Source: RGIG9079 sp964567845 (lineage in GTDB: Bacteria; Bacteroidota; Bacteroidia; Bacteroidales; Marinifilaceae). Taken from it: a stretch of DNA of 22,732 bases. How positions within the stretch are numbered: the stretch's first letter is position 1; every line of letters begins with the position of its first letter. The stretch is taken from assembly GCA_964567845.1 (NCBI GenBank), contig CAZMOG010000024.1:1-22732 (forward strand), given 5' to 3'. The notes beneath the pieces were generated by a model. That model saw only the letters and a program-made list of their open reading frames with translations. It was not told the DNA's origin and did not search any database. Of the stretch, positions 15,437 through 22,732 are shown piece after piece. Made by a program: the position numbers and the translations under genes.

Positions 15437-15445
15437 CCCCCCCCC
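15437..15445. repeat. Nine-base C/G homopolymer upstream of the operon
   Basis: Nine consecutive C on the plus strand (G on the transcribed-gene strand) lie about 77-85 bases upstream of the predicted operon start, in otherwise AT-rich spacer. Tracts of this kind are prone to strand slippage. Confidence 0.9.
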
Positions 15446-15495
15446 GAAAACACTCTAACTACCTATACATCAATACCTTAACCTCACGAAGCAAC

Positions 15496-15535
15496 AAAAA
15501 TCACCGAAATTTCCAATTAAACCTCGGTGATTTTT
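15496..15535. terminator. Terminator of the acpP-fabF-rnc operon
   Basis: A 12-bp stem (AAAAATCACCGA with TCGGTGATTTTT; arms 15496-15507 and 15524-15535) closes a 16-base loop. Read leftward it ends in a T run. It lies 25 bases past the rnc stop and separates rnc from the next operon on the same strand. The symmetric A/T ends could also stop rightward transcripts. Confidence 0.85.
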
Positions 15536-15560
15536 TCTCAATATCAGATAAATTCTATTA

Positions 15561-16289
15561 TTAAGCAATAAGTTCTGAATCCAACTCTCGCATCAATTTA
15601 CATGCAGCATCTTTCTCTGCTTCCTTCTTGGATTCTCCAAACCCCTTCATTCTTGGGACATTTTCTATCATGACTGTACAACAAAATGCCCCTTTTTTGG
15701 ATGAAGTAGTGATAGTCTCCATTCTTAAATCTATCTTATTCTTCTGACTCCACTCTATCAGCCTGCTTTTATAATTGGTATCAACGGCCACCAAACTCTT
15801 TATATCATAGAAGTTAGGAAATATAAACTTCTCTATAAAACGTTTCGTGGTTGCAAACCCTTGATCAAGAAACATTGCACCCATAAAGGCCTCGAATACA
15901 TCACCATATATATGCTTATTTTTCGATATATCCGAATTGGCAACAACGCCTTTATCCAAACCTATCTTAATTGCAAGACCATTTAATGATTCCCTACTTA
16001 CCATCCTCGAACGCACTTGAGTCAAAAAGCCCTCATCCTTATCCGGAAAGAATTTGTAGAGCAACTCTGCAACAATCGCACCAAGCACAGCATCACCAAG
16101 AAACTCCAATCTCTCGTAATTCAACACACGTCCATCCTTAGCCACCTGCGACGCAGATTTATGCAGAAGGGCCAACCGGTATAAATTCCTGTTTCCCGGC
16201 ACAAAGCCCAATTGAGAAAAAGACAATCCATAAAGCTTCTCATTTCTACGAAAAAGCAGCTTTATGGATTGCACTATTTTACCAATCAC
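15561..16289 (-). CDS. rnc: Ribonuclease III
   Basis: This endonuclease for double-stranded RNA matures rRNA and some mRNAs. The 242-residue protein has the signature NYERLEFLGDAVL (57-69) with metal-binding E59, E62 and D66, and the second acidic pair D130/E133 in YGDVFEAFMGAMF. The C-terminal double-stranded RNA-binding domain spans about 171-238, with the conserved GFGESKKEAEKDAAC. The start is a GTG at 16287-16289, 19 bases after the fabF stop; the next in-frame ATG (codon 96) would remove the catalytic motif, so GTG is required. It is slightly longer than the E. coli enzyme because of an N-terminal extension of about 20 residues. Confidence 0.96.
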   Translation of the reverse strand: MIGKIVQSIKLLFRRNEKLYGLSFSQLGFVPGNRNLYRLALLHKSASQVAKDGRVLNYERLEFLGDAVLGAIVAELLYKFFPDKDEGFLTQVRSRMVSRESLNGLAIKIGLDKGVVANSDISKNKHIYGDVFEAFMGAMFLDQGFATTKRFIEKFIFPNFYDIKSLVAVDTNYKSRLIEWSQKNKIDLRMETITTSSKKGAFCCTVMIENVPRMKGFGESKKEAEKDAACKLMRELDSELIA

Positions 16290-16308
16290 TGATAACTACT
16301 CTCAGTAA

Positions 16309-17556
16309 TTAAGCTTTCTTTATAACAATACAACCGTTATGACCTCCGAATCCGAATGTATTACTCAAAGCTACATTTACTACACGCTTTTGAGGTTCAT
16401 TGAATGTAAAATTCAATTTTGGATCCAACTCCGGAGCCAAATTATGGAAGTTAATTGTTGGAGGAACAATATCGTTCCTAACAGCCATAACACATGCAAT
16501 TGCCTCAATAGCTCCTGCAGCACCAAGAAGGTGTCCTGTCATTGACTTGGTTGAACTGATATTTACTTTGTAAGCCTGCTCTCCAAAAGCCTTCATAATT
16601 GCTGTAGGCTCTGCAATATCTCCCAAACCGGTTGATGTACCGTGAACGTTGATATAGTCAAGTTGATCAGCAGGTATGCCGGCATCTGCCATTGCCTCAA
16701 GCATTACATCACATGCACCATTTCCTTCCGGATCCGGAGCAGTCATGTGGTAAGCATCGCAGTTTGCTGCACCTCCTGCCAACTCGGCATATATCTTTGC
16801 ACCACGCTTTACAGCATGCTCGTACTCCTCAAGAATAAGACAAGCTCCACCCTCTCCGATTACGAAACCGTCACGATCTGCATCAAATGGACGTGAAGCT
16901 GTTTTAGGATCATCGTTACGGGTAGACAACGCATGCAAAGCATTAAATCCACCAACACCTGGAACTGATACCGCAGCCTCAGAACCTCCACAAACTAAAA
17001 CATCGGCCTTGCCTAAACGAAGCAAGTTCAATGCATCAACCAATGCGTGTGCTGATGATGCACATGCAGAAACGGTCGTATAGTTAGGACCCTTGAAGCC
17101 ATATTCGATAGCAATCATTCCTCCAGCGATATTGGCAATCATCTTAGGGATGAAGAAAGGATTGAAACGAGGCATATCCTTACCCATGGCAAAGTTATAA
17201 CTCTCTTCAAAGAATGTTTGCAAACCTCCAATGCCTGCTCCCCAAATAACTCCAATTCTCTTCTTGTTGGCATTCTCTAAATCAAGACCAGAATCCTGAA
17301 TAGCCTCGCGAGCTGCAATAATACCAAATTGGGTATATAGATCCATTTTACGAACCTCTTTGCGATCAAAGAAATTTACAGGATTATAATCTTTTACCTC
17401 GCAAGCGAATTGAGTTTTGAAATTTGATGCATCAAAACGAGTGATAGGGCCGGCGCCGCTGACACCTTTCAACATATTCTCCCATGTCTCAGCCACATTG
17501 TGACCAAGAGGGTTGATTGTTCCTAAACCAGTAATTACTACTCGCTTCAACTCCAT
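16309..17556 (-). CDS. fabF: 3-oxoacyl-[acyl-carrier-protein] synthase II
   Basis: This is the condensing enzyme of fatty-acid chain elongation, joining malonyl-ACP to acyl-ACP. At 415 residues it shows the full thiolase-fold set: nucleophile Cys165 in VSACASSAHA, His305 in VHGTSTGLGD, Lys337 in SSTKSMTGH with His342, and the glycine-rich C-terminus NTFGFGGHNG. The triad Cys-His-His marks the FabF/FabB class rather than FabH. The start ATG lies 12 bases past the acpP stop, and its product uses the carrier protein encoded there. FabF is typically temperature-responsive in E. coli; nothing here addresses that. Confidence 0.97.
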   Translation of the reverse strand: MELKRVVITGLGTINPLGHNVAETWENMLKGVSGAGPITRFDASNFKTQFACEVKDYNPVNFFDRKEVRKMDLYTQFGIIAAREAIQDSGLDLENANKKRIGVIWGAGIGGLQTFFEESYNFAMGKDMPRFNPFFIPKMIANIAGGMIAIEYGFKGPNYTTVSACASSAHALVDALNLLRLGKADVLVCGGSEAAVSVPGVGGFNALHALSTRNDDPKTASRPFDADRDGFVIGEGGACLILEEYEHAVKRGAKIYAELAGGAANCDAYHMTAPDPEGNGACDVMLEAMADAGIPADQLDYINVHGTSTGLGDIAEPTAIMKAFGEQAYKVNISSTKSMTGHLLGAAGAIEAIACVMAVRNDIVPPTINFHNLAPELDPKLNFTFNEPQKRVVNVALSNTFGFGGHNGCIVIKKA

Positions 17557-17568
17557 AGTATCAAATAT

Positions 17569-17805
17569 TTACTTTGCGTGCTCCTCTACGTATGCAATTG
17601 CGTCACCTACAGTTGAAATCTTCTCTGCCTGATCGTCTGGAATTGTGATATCGAACTCCTTCTCAAGCTCCATAATCAACTCAACTGTGTCCAAAGAATC
17701 AGCACCCAAATCGTTTGTGAATGTAGCCTCTGGAGTCAACTCTGCCTCATCAACACCCAACTTATCAACAATAATTGCTTTTACTCTACTTGTAATGTCA
17801 GCCAT
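17569..17805 (-). CDS. acpP: Acyl carrier protein
   Basis: This is the carrier for growing acyl chains in fatty-acid synthesis. It is 78 residues from the ATG at 17803-17805 (MADITSRVKAII). The attachment serine is Ser37 in LGADSLDTVEL, the universal 4'-phosphopantetheine site, and the protein is very acidic, as usual. A TTG eight codons further upstream is in frame but would add an atypical basic extension, so the ATG is preferred. The leader is about 65 bases and can form a short hairpin near its 5' end (17849-17864). fabF follows at once. Confidence 0.97.
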   Translation of the reverse strand: MADITSRVKAIIVDKLGVDEAELTPEATFTNDLGADSLDTVELIMELEKEFDITIPDDQAEKISTVGDAIAYVEEHAK

Positions 17806-17848
17806 AGCTTTAAATTTTAAATTAAACAATTAGTTTTATTTCACAAAT

Positions 17849-17864
17849 GCACACGAAAGTGCGC
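17849..17864 (-). other. Short hairpin at the 5' end of the acpP leader
   Basis: A six-pair stem (GCGCAC with GTGTGC, one G-T) closes a TTTC loop, starting a few bases after the predicted transcription start. Such hairpins can protect mRNA 5' ends; the role here is a guess. Confidence 0.35.
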
Positions 17865-17875
17865 AATTCGTCGCG

Positions 17876-17907
17876 CAAATTTAAGATATTTTTTTTTTAC
17901 GCGAAAA
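17876..17907 (-). promoter_or_regulatory. acpP-fabF-rnc promoter
   Basis: Read leftward, TAAATTTG (17876-17883) is a full -7 match. The -33 region about 20 bases upstream reads only TTTT, so the upstream element is weak. The predicted start is near 17870. Confidence 0.5.
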
Positions 17908-17910
17908 CTT

Positions 17911-17941
17911 TTTGCTATAAATCTAAGTTTACCTACCTTTG
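17911..17941 (+). promoter_or_regulatory. purN-dnaE promoter
   Basis: A perfect TTTG -33 element (17911-17914) and TACCTTTG -7 box (17934-17941) are separated by 19 bases. The start near 17948 leaves a leader of about 20 bases before the ATG at 17969, which rules out an in-frame start at 17939. Confidence 0.8.
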
Positions 17942-17968
17942 CCGAATAGGAACTGTTATTGTAAAAGC

Positions 17969-18544
17969 ATGATTAATATCGCTATATTCGCCTCTGGCTC
18001 AGGAACTAACACCGAAAATATTATTAAATATTTCAACAACTCCGATAAAATAAGAATCGGAGCTGTTTTTTCTAATTCCAATTGTGCCGGCGTTATAAAT
18101 AAGGTAAAAGAACTGGGACATGAGTGCTATATTTTTACCAAGGAGGAGCTAAACGACCCTAACAAGGTTCTAAAAGAGCTTAAACACATGAAAATAGAGT
18201 ACATTGTTTTGGCCGGTTTTCTTCTTTTGGTCCCCAAACATATTGTATCCGAGTATAGTGGCAGGATTATAAACATTCATCCCGCACTATTGCCAAAATT
18301 CAGTGGTAAGGGAATGTACGGTATGAATGTTCATAATGCAGTAAAACAGGCTGAAGAGACCGAAACAGGAATAACAATTCACACGGTTGATGAACAATAC
18401 GACAAGGGCTCTATTCTATTTCAGGCAAAATGCGAAGTTAACAGAACCGATTCTGCCGAAGATATTGCCAATAAGGTACATGAACTTGAATACAATTTTT
18501 TTCCTAAGATTATTGAAGAACATATAACCAACACACTACTATGA
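17969..18544 (+). CDS. purN: Phosphoribosylglycinamide formyltransferase
   Basis: This enzyme transfers a formyl group from 10-formyltetrahydrofolate to glycinamide ribonucleotide, the third step of purine synthesis. The 191-residue protein starts MINIAIFASGSGTN, the usual phosphate-binding start. Catalytic residues are Asn102 and His104 in INIHPALLPKF and Asp145 in VDEQYDKGSILF. The GMYGMNVHNAV segment is also typical. An in-frame start 10 codons upstream lies inside the promoter and is rejected. The stop overlaps the dnaE start as ATGA, so the two genes are transcribed together; it is divergent from acpP. Confidence 0.96.
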   Translation: MINIAIFASGSGTNTENIIKYFNNSDKIRIGAVFSNSNCAGVINKVKELGHECYIFTKEELNDPNKVLKELKHMKIEYIVLAGFLLLVPKHIVSEYSGRIINIHPALLPKFSGKGMYGMNVHNAVKQAEETETGITIHTVDEQYDKGSILFQAKCEVNRTDSAEDIANKVHELEYNFFPKIIEEHITNTLL

Positions 18545-21500
18545 GTTTCACCCATCTTCACGTACACACTCAATTCTCTATCCTCGATGGAGCCACACGC
18601 ATTAAAGATATGATTGCAAAGGCCATCAGCGACGGCATGCCTGCTGTCGCCATTACCGACCATGGTAATATGTTCGGAGTTAAAGCCTTTTACGATGAGT
18701 GTAAGAAGCAGAAGTTCAAGGGTATTATTGGTTGCGAGGCCTATGTTGCACGCCGCACCCGCTTTGACAAAAGCGAAACCATTGACCGTTCGGGTGAACA
18801 CTTGGTTATACTTGCAAAAAACATAACGGGATACAGAAATCTTACAAAACTTGCATCAGCCGCAGCCGTTGAGGGATTCTATTATCGTCCCCGTATTGAT
18901 AAGGAGTTATTGGAAAAGTACCATGAGGGACTTATTATAATATCTGCCTGTTTAGGAGGCGAGATTGATAAAAAGATTGCTGCAGACAACCTCGATGGAG
19001 CACGCGAATGTGCACGCTGGTATAAGAGCGTTTTTGGCGAGGACTACTATTTGGAACTACAGCGCCATCCTGCCGTAGATCCAAAGAACCGAGCCGAAGT
19101 GTATGAAGTTCAAGAAAAATGCATCAAAGAGAAACTTAAAATTGCAAAGGAGCTAGACATTAAGGTTGTGGCAACCAACGATGTTCACTTCTTAAATGCC
19201 GACGATGCAGATGCCCATGATTTGCTATTGTGTATCAGTACAAAGAAGGACTATGATGACCCAAACCGTATGCGATACACCCGTCATGAGTGGTTTAAAA
19301 CCACTAAAGAGATGGAGGCGCTGTTTACAGATATTCCCGAGGCCATCACCAATACAGAAGAGATTGTCAACAAAATAGAGGATTACGCTCTCGATTCCGA
19401 TCCCATTATGCCTGTCTTTCCTATTCCTAAAGAGTTCGGAACTGAAGAGGAGTACAGAAATAGGATAACCGAAGAGGAGCTCTTCAACGAATTTACCCGC
19501 GATGAAAAGGGTAATGTAGTTATGAGTCAAGAAGATGCAGATAAGAAAATCAAGAAATTAGGCGGTTACAACAAATTGTACCGAATAAAACTGGAGGCAG
19601 ATTATCTTGCAGAGCTTGCCATGAAGGGAGCAAAGAAGAGATACGGCAATCCTATCCCCGAAGATATTCTTGAGCGTATTATATTTGAGTTGCACATAAT
19701 GAAGACCATGGGATTCCCCGGCTATTTCCTTATTGTGCAGGATTTCATTGCAGCCGCGCGCGCCATGGGGGTTATTGTTGGTCCCGGACGAGGTTCCGCT
19801 GCCGGAAGCGCTGTGGCATATTGCCTTGGTATCACAAATATAGACCCAATTAAATATGATCTGCTTTTTGAGCGATTCCTGAATCCTGACCGAATCTCTC
19901 TTCCTGATATTGACGTGGATTTCGATGATGAAGGTCGCCAAAGAGTACTTGAATGGGTAACTGAAAAGTATGGTCAGGACAAGGTGTGCCACATTGTTAC
20001 ATTCGGAAGTATGGCAGCAAAAATGGCCATAAAGGATTGTGCCCGTGTTTTGAAACTTGAAATTCCCGAGGCCAACAGGTTGGCAAAAATGGTACCGGAC
20101 ACTCCGAAAATAACACTTAAAAAGGCCTACGAGGAGAATCCTGATTTGGCAAAAGAGCGTGAGTCCGATAATCCTTTGATCAGAAAGACCTTGGATATGG
20201 CCGAAAGGCTCGAAGGCTCCATTCGCCAACCGGGAATTCACGCCTGCGGAATCATTATTAGCCGTGATCCGCTTACCGATCACATCCCGGTAATTCCAAC
20301 CGAGGGCGAGAGTCTTATGACTACCCAATATGATGGCCATTTTGTTGAGCCTATAGGTTTGATTAAAATGGACTTCTTGGGATTGAGTACATTGACTATC
20401 ATTAAGACCTGTTTAAGAAATATAGAGATTTCAAAAGGAATAACCATTCACGAGGATGAGATTCCCTTGAACGATCCCGAGACCATGGCTCTATTCTCGC
20501 GTGGCGAGACTACAGGTCTTTTCCAGTTCGAGTCTCCGGGAATGAAAAAGCATTTAAGATCCCTGAAACCAAGCCGTTTTGAAGACTTAGTTGCAATGAA
20601 TGCTCTGTACAGACCGGGCCCAATGGACTATATTCCCCAATTCATCAACCGAAAACTGGGCAAAGAACCTATTGAGTACGAACACCCTATGATGGAGAAG
20701 TACTTAAAAGATACATACGGTGTTACCGTATATCAAGAGCAGGTTATGCTTCAATCCAGACTTCTTGGAAACTTTACCCGTGGACAATCCGACACCTTGC
20801 GAAAAGCTATGGGTAAGAAGATTATCAAACTTATGGATGAGTTGAAAGAGGTATTCATGCAAGGTTGTAAAGATAACCCCGAGTTTGTAGATGGCTGTAA
20901 ACTGCGCAACCGTACTGTCGAGGATATGGTAAACAAGATTTGGGGAGATTGGGAGGCCTTTGCGAAGTACGCTTTCAATAAATCCCACTCGGTCTGCTAC
21001 GCCTATATTGCATACCAGACAGGTTATCTGAAGACCCACTACCCTGCCGAGTTTATGGCTGCAAACTTATCCAACAATAAAGATAAGCCTGATAAGCTAA
21101 TTGCCTTTATGGAGGAGTGTAAACGTATGAAGATTAAGGTCATGTCACCCGACGTTAATGAGTCATACAACGATTTTACAGTAAACTCGAAAGGTGAAAT
21201 TCGCTTTGGCCTATCAGGAATCAAAGGTGTGGGCGAGGCCGCAGGAGATAGTATAATTGAAGAGCGCAAAAAGGGAGGTCCGTTCAAGGACATATATGAC
21301 TTTTTCGAGCGTGTTGACAGCCATGCTGTGAACAGAAAGGCCATCGAGAATATGATTGCCGCAGGTTGCTTTGATAGTTTTGGATTCCATCGAGCCCAAT
21401 TCTTTGCGCCTACAAGAAAAGGCAATTCCGTTCTGGACACACTTTGCACTTACGGACAAAACTATCAGATTGACACCAACAAGATTCAGGTATCTCTCTT

Positions 21501-22272
21501 CGCCGATATGAACGATGTTGCCATTGTAAAACCGGAAATACCTGATTGTGAACCATGGAAGGAGTATCAACAGGCAAGTAAAGAGAAAGAGCTGATTGGC
21601 CAATTCCTTACATCGCATCCTCTGAATCTATATCACATAGAGATGCTTATGTGCAAGGGACTGGAGTTGATGGTAAACGAGAATTTAGACGAATTTAAGG
21701 GACAAGAGGTGTGCTTCGGAGGTATAATCACTGCTATGCGTGAAGGTAAAACCAAGAATGGTAAAGATTTCGCAGTGATAACACTTACCGACTATGTAAC
21801 ATCGTACGAATTTGCTCTATTCGGAAAGGACTACATTGCATTCCGTAACTACCTGGCCGAGGAGGCTGCAATTTTTATCCAAGGAGTATTTGAACATAAG
21901 TGGGGAAACGAGAAAAACCCTATCGAGTTTAGAATCAAGAATATTGGTGCTTTAGAGGAGTTAGGCCAAGGAAAATTAAAATCGATAACCATACAAATTA
22001 ACGCAGAAGAGGTAACCCAAGAGCTTCTTTATGAGTTATATAAGAGGGTAATAAAAGATAATAGTGTAGAGAACAACGAAATTCCGAATAACGAAAATCA
22101 GGATGAGCCCGATGAATCTGCTCTGGAATATCTGCCTTTAAAAGTCAACATTTACGACGACAAAGGAAACATTGTACAGCTGTTTTCTCGTAAATGTGTA
22201 ATCACAAAATCAAAGGCACTATTCGATTTTGTCAATGAATACAATATGTTCACGATACGTATAGACAAATAG
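18541..22272 (+). CDS. dnaE: DNA polymerase III alpha subunit
   Basis: This is the replicative polymerase catalytic subunit (1243 residues). The N-terminal PHP domain begins FTHLHVHTQFSILDGA and keeps its metal-binding pattern (HVHT, ITDHGNMFG, GCEAYV, TNDVHFLN), so the domain may still be active. The polymerase core has GPGRGSAAGSAVAY (from 414), catalytic aspartates in PDIDVDFDD (from 455) and IKMDFLGLSTL. NALYRPGPMDYIPQF and FNKSHSVCYAYIAYQTGYLK follow. A helix-hairpin-helix segment GLSGIKGVGEAA (about 890) and an OB-fold from about 1054 (GQEVCFGGIITAMREGKTK) come next, and the C-terminus holds a low-complexity Asn/Glu/Asp linker. Length is normal for Bacteroidota. ATGA overlap with purN. 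Confidence 0.98.
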   Translation: MSFTHLHVHTQFSILDGATRIKDMIAKAISDGMPAVAITDHGNMFGVKAFYDECKKQKFKGIIGCEAYVARRTRFDKSETIDRSGEHLVILAKNITGYRNLTKLASAAAVEGFYYRPRIDKELLEKYHEGLIIISACLGGEIDKKIAADNLDGARECARWYKSVFGEDYYLELQRHPAVDPKNRAEVYEVQEKCIKEKLKIAKELDIKVVATNDVHFLNADDADAHDLLLCISTKKDYDDPNRMRYTRHEWFKTTKEMEALFTDIPEAITNTEEIVNKIEDYALDSDPIMPVFPIPKEFGTEEEYRNRITEEELFNEFTRDEKGNVVMSQEDADKKIKKLGGYNKLYRIKLEADYLAELAMKGAKKRYGNPIPEDILERIIFELHIMKTMGFPGYFLIVQDFIAAARAMGVIVGPGRGSAAGSAVAYCLGITNIDPIKYDLLFERFLNPDRISLPDIDVDFDDEGRQRVLEWVTEKYGQDKVCHIVTFGSMAAKMAIKDCARVLKLEIPEANRLAKMVPDTPKITLKKAYEENPDLAKERESDNPLIRKTLDMAERLEGSIRQPGIHACGIIISRDPLTDHIPVIPTEGESLMTTQYDGHFVEPIGLIKMDFLGLSTLTIIKTCLRNIEISKGITIHEDEIPLNDPETMALFSRGETTGLFQFESPGMKKHLRSLKPSRFEDLVAMNALYRPGPMDYIPQFINRKLGKEPIEYEHPMMEKYLKDTYGVTVYQEQVMLQSRLLGNFTRGQSDTLRKAMGKKIIKLMDELKEVFMQGCKDNPEFVDGCKLRNRTVEDMVNKIWGDWEAFAKYAFNKSHSVCYAYIAYQTGYLKTHYPAEFMAANLSNNKDKPDKLIAFMEECKRMKIKVMSPDVNESYNDFTVNSKGEIRFGLSGIKGVGEAAGDSIIEERKKGGPFKDIYDFFERVDSHAVNRKAIENMIAAGCFDSFGFHRAQFFAPTRKGNSVLDTLCTYGQNYQIDTNKIQVSLFADMNDVAIVKPEIPDCEPWKEYQQASKEKELIGQFLTSHPLNLYHIEMLMCKGLELMVNENLDEFKGQEVCFGGIITAMREGKTKNGKDFAVITLTDYVTSYEFALFGKDYIAFRNYLAEEAAIFIQGVFEHKWGNEKNPIEFRIKNIGALEELGQGKLKSITIQINAEEVTQELLYELYKRVIKDNSVENNEIPNNENQDEPDESALEYLPLKVNIYDDKGNIVQLFSRKCVITKSKALFDFVNEYNMFTIRIDK

Positions 22273-22315
22273 AACTAAAAAAAGGCTATTCTGACTATTG
22301 TATTAAAAAAAGTTG

Positions 22316-22323
22316 TATCTTTA
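22316..22323 (+). promoter_or_regulatory. Candidate -7 box for trxA
   Basis: TATCTTTA matches TAnnTTTG except at the last base. No TTTG lies at the expected distance, so this is tentative. It is 53 bases before the trxA ATG in the 104-base dnaE-trxA gap; I see no convincing terminator there. Confidence 0.3.
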
Positions 22324-22376
22324 CATCCCCGATAGGGAGGAAAATTAGAAATAGTTAAATTTAAAAAGATAGAGTT

Positions 22377-22697
22377 ATGGCAATAGCTGTTAATGACACA
22401 AACTTTGACGAGTTAGTACTTAATGCAGGAAAGCCTGCATTAGTTGATTTTTGGGCTGAGTGGTGTGGACCTTGTAAGATGATGCTTCCTATCGTCGAGG
22501 AGGTTGCAACCGAGTATGCTGACAAATTGGTAGTTGCAAAAGTAGATGTTGACAACTGTCAAGCAATCGCAATGAAGTATGGTATTCGTAACATTCCAAC
22601 AATCTTGTTCTTCAAGGATGGAGTTGTTGTTGACAAACAGGTTGGAGCTGTTCAAAAGAGTGCTTTGATTGCAAAGGTTGAGAGCGTTATTAAGTAG
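22377..22697 (+). CDS. trxA: Thioredoxin
   Basis: This cytoplasmic disulfide reductase donates electrons to enzymes such as ribonucleotide reductase. At 106 residues it has the full fold: VDFWAEWCGPCK with redox cysteines 30 and 33, DVDNCQAIAMKYGIRNIPT with the cis-proline at 74, and FFKDGVVVDKQVGA. There is no signal peptide, so it is the cytoplasmic type. One extra cysteine (61) lies in the segment before the cis-proline. It follows dnaE by 104 bases with probably its own promoter. Confidence 0.96.
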   Translation: MAIAVNDTNFDELVLNAGKPALVDFWAEWCGPCKMMLPIVEEVATEYADKLVVAKVDVDNCQAIAMKYGIRNIPTILFFKDGVVVDKQVGAVQKSALIAKVESVIK

Positions 22698-22732
22698 GGA
22701 TAGTCATTTAATTCCTTCAATCTGAGTCAATC

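Noticed and set aside
15345..15560. Invertible promoter of the Bacteroides type upstream of the operon
   Set aside because: Apart from the terminator stem no inverted repeat pair flanks the promoter, and no invertase gene is nearby.
17806..17829. Longer acpP start at a TTG giving an 8-residue extension
   Set aside because: The extension is basic and hydrophobic, unlike the family, and an ATG with the canonical start follows.
17939..17968. Upstream in-frame start for purN
   Set aside because: It lies inside the -7 box and before the predicted transcription start; the family begins at the ATG at 17969.
19558..20340. 260-codon open frame antisense to dnaE
   Set aside because: It lies wholly within the conserved polymerase core and its translation has no recognisable domain; it is a shadow of dnaE codon use.
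1..22732. CRISPR array, insertion sequence, prophage or rRNA genes
   Set aside because: No regularly spaced repeat series, transposase, integrase or rRNA sequence was recognised on either strand.

Overview
The window looks like a chromosome segment of a Bacteroidales bacterium (Bacteroidota). Several -7 boxes fit TAnnTTTG with a TTTG-like element about 19-21 bases upstream, which is the vegetative promoter of this phylum. Shine-Dalgarno sites are weak or absent. There are DPP IV-type S9 peptidases and lipoproteins with BACON-like domains, and acpP-fabF-rnc lies back to back with purN-dnaE-trxA. I cannot name the genus from sequence alone.

Layout. Bases 1-189 hold the efp terminator, an 11-bp direct repeat and a probable leftward promoter serving a gene outside the window. 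Leftward efp and an MFS exporter gene follow. A short divergent promoter region separates the MFS gene from rightward aspC-type aminotransferase and secreted S9 peptidase genes. A strong bidirectional hairpin (5909-5948) ends that block.

The centre (5955-15344, minus strand) is one tightly packed eight-gene operon. In transcription order it encodes: a small helical, probably DNA-binding protein; a transmembrane eukaryotic-like Ser/Thr kinase with C-terminal MORN repeats; a secreted NTF2-like protein; a secreted protein of unknown function; a probable outer-membrane beta-barrel; and three large paralogous lipoproteins with an N-terminal BACON-like domain and repeated beta modules. Junctions are overlaps of 4, 10, 19 and 4 bases or gaps of 1, 2 and 13 bases. 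The operon has its own promoter, with a nine-base G tract and paired direct repeats upstream, and a terminator hairpin on each side. It reads as a self-contained accessory cassette placed between housekeeping blocks. My best guess is a cell-envelope signalling or surface-binding system. That is inference, and no function has been shown here. It is the part most likely to be undescribed.

The right part is housekeeping. Leftward acpP-fabF-rnc (fatty-acid synthesis and RNase III) is divergent from rightward purN-dnaE (4-base overlap), which is followed by trxA. The promoter found upstream of purN fixes its start at 17969 rather than at an earlier in-frame codon.
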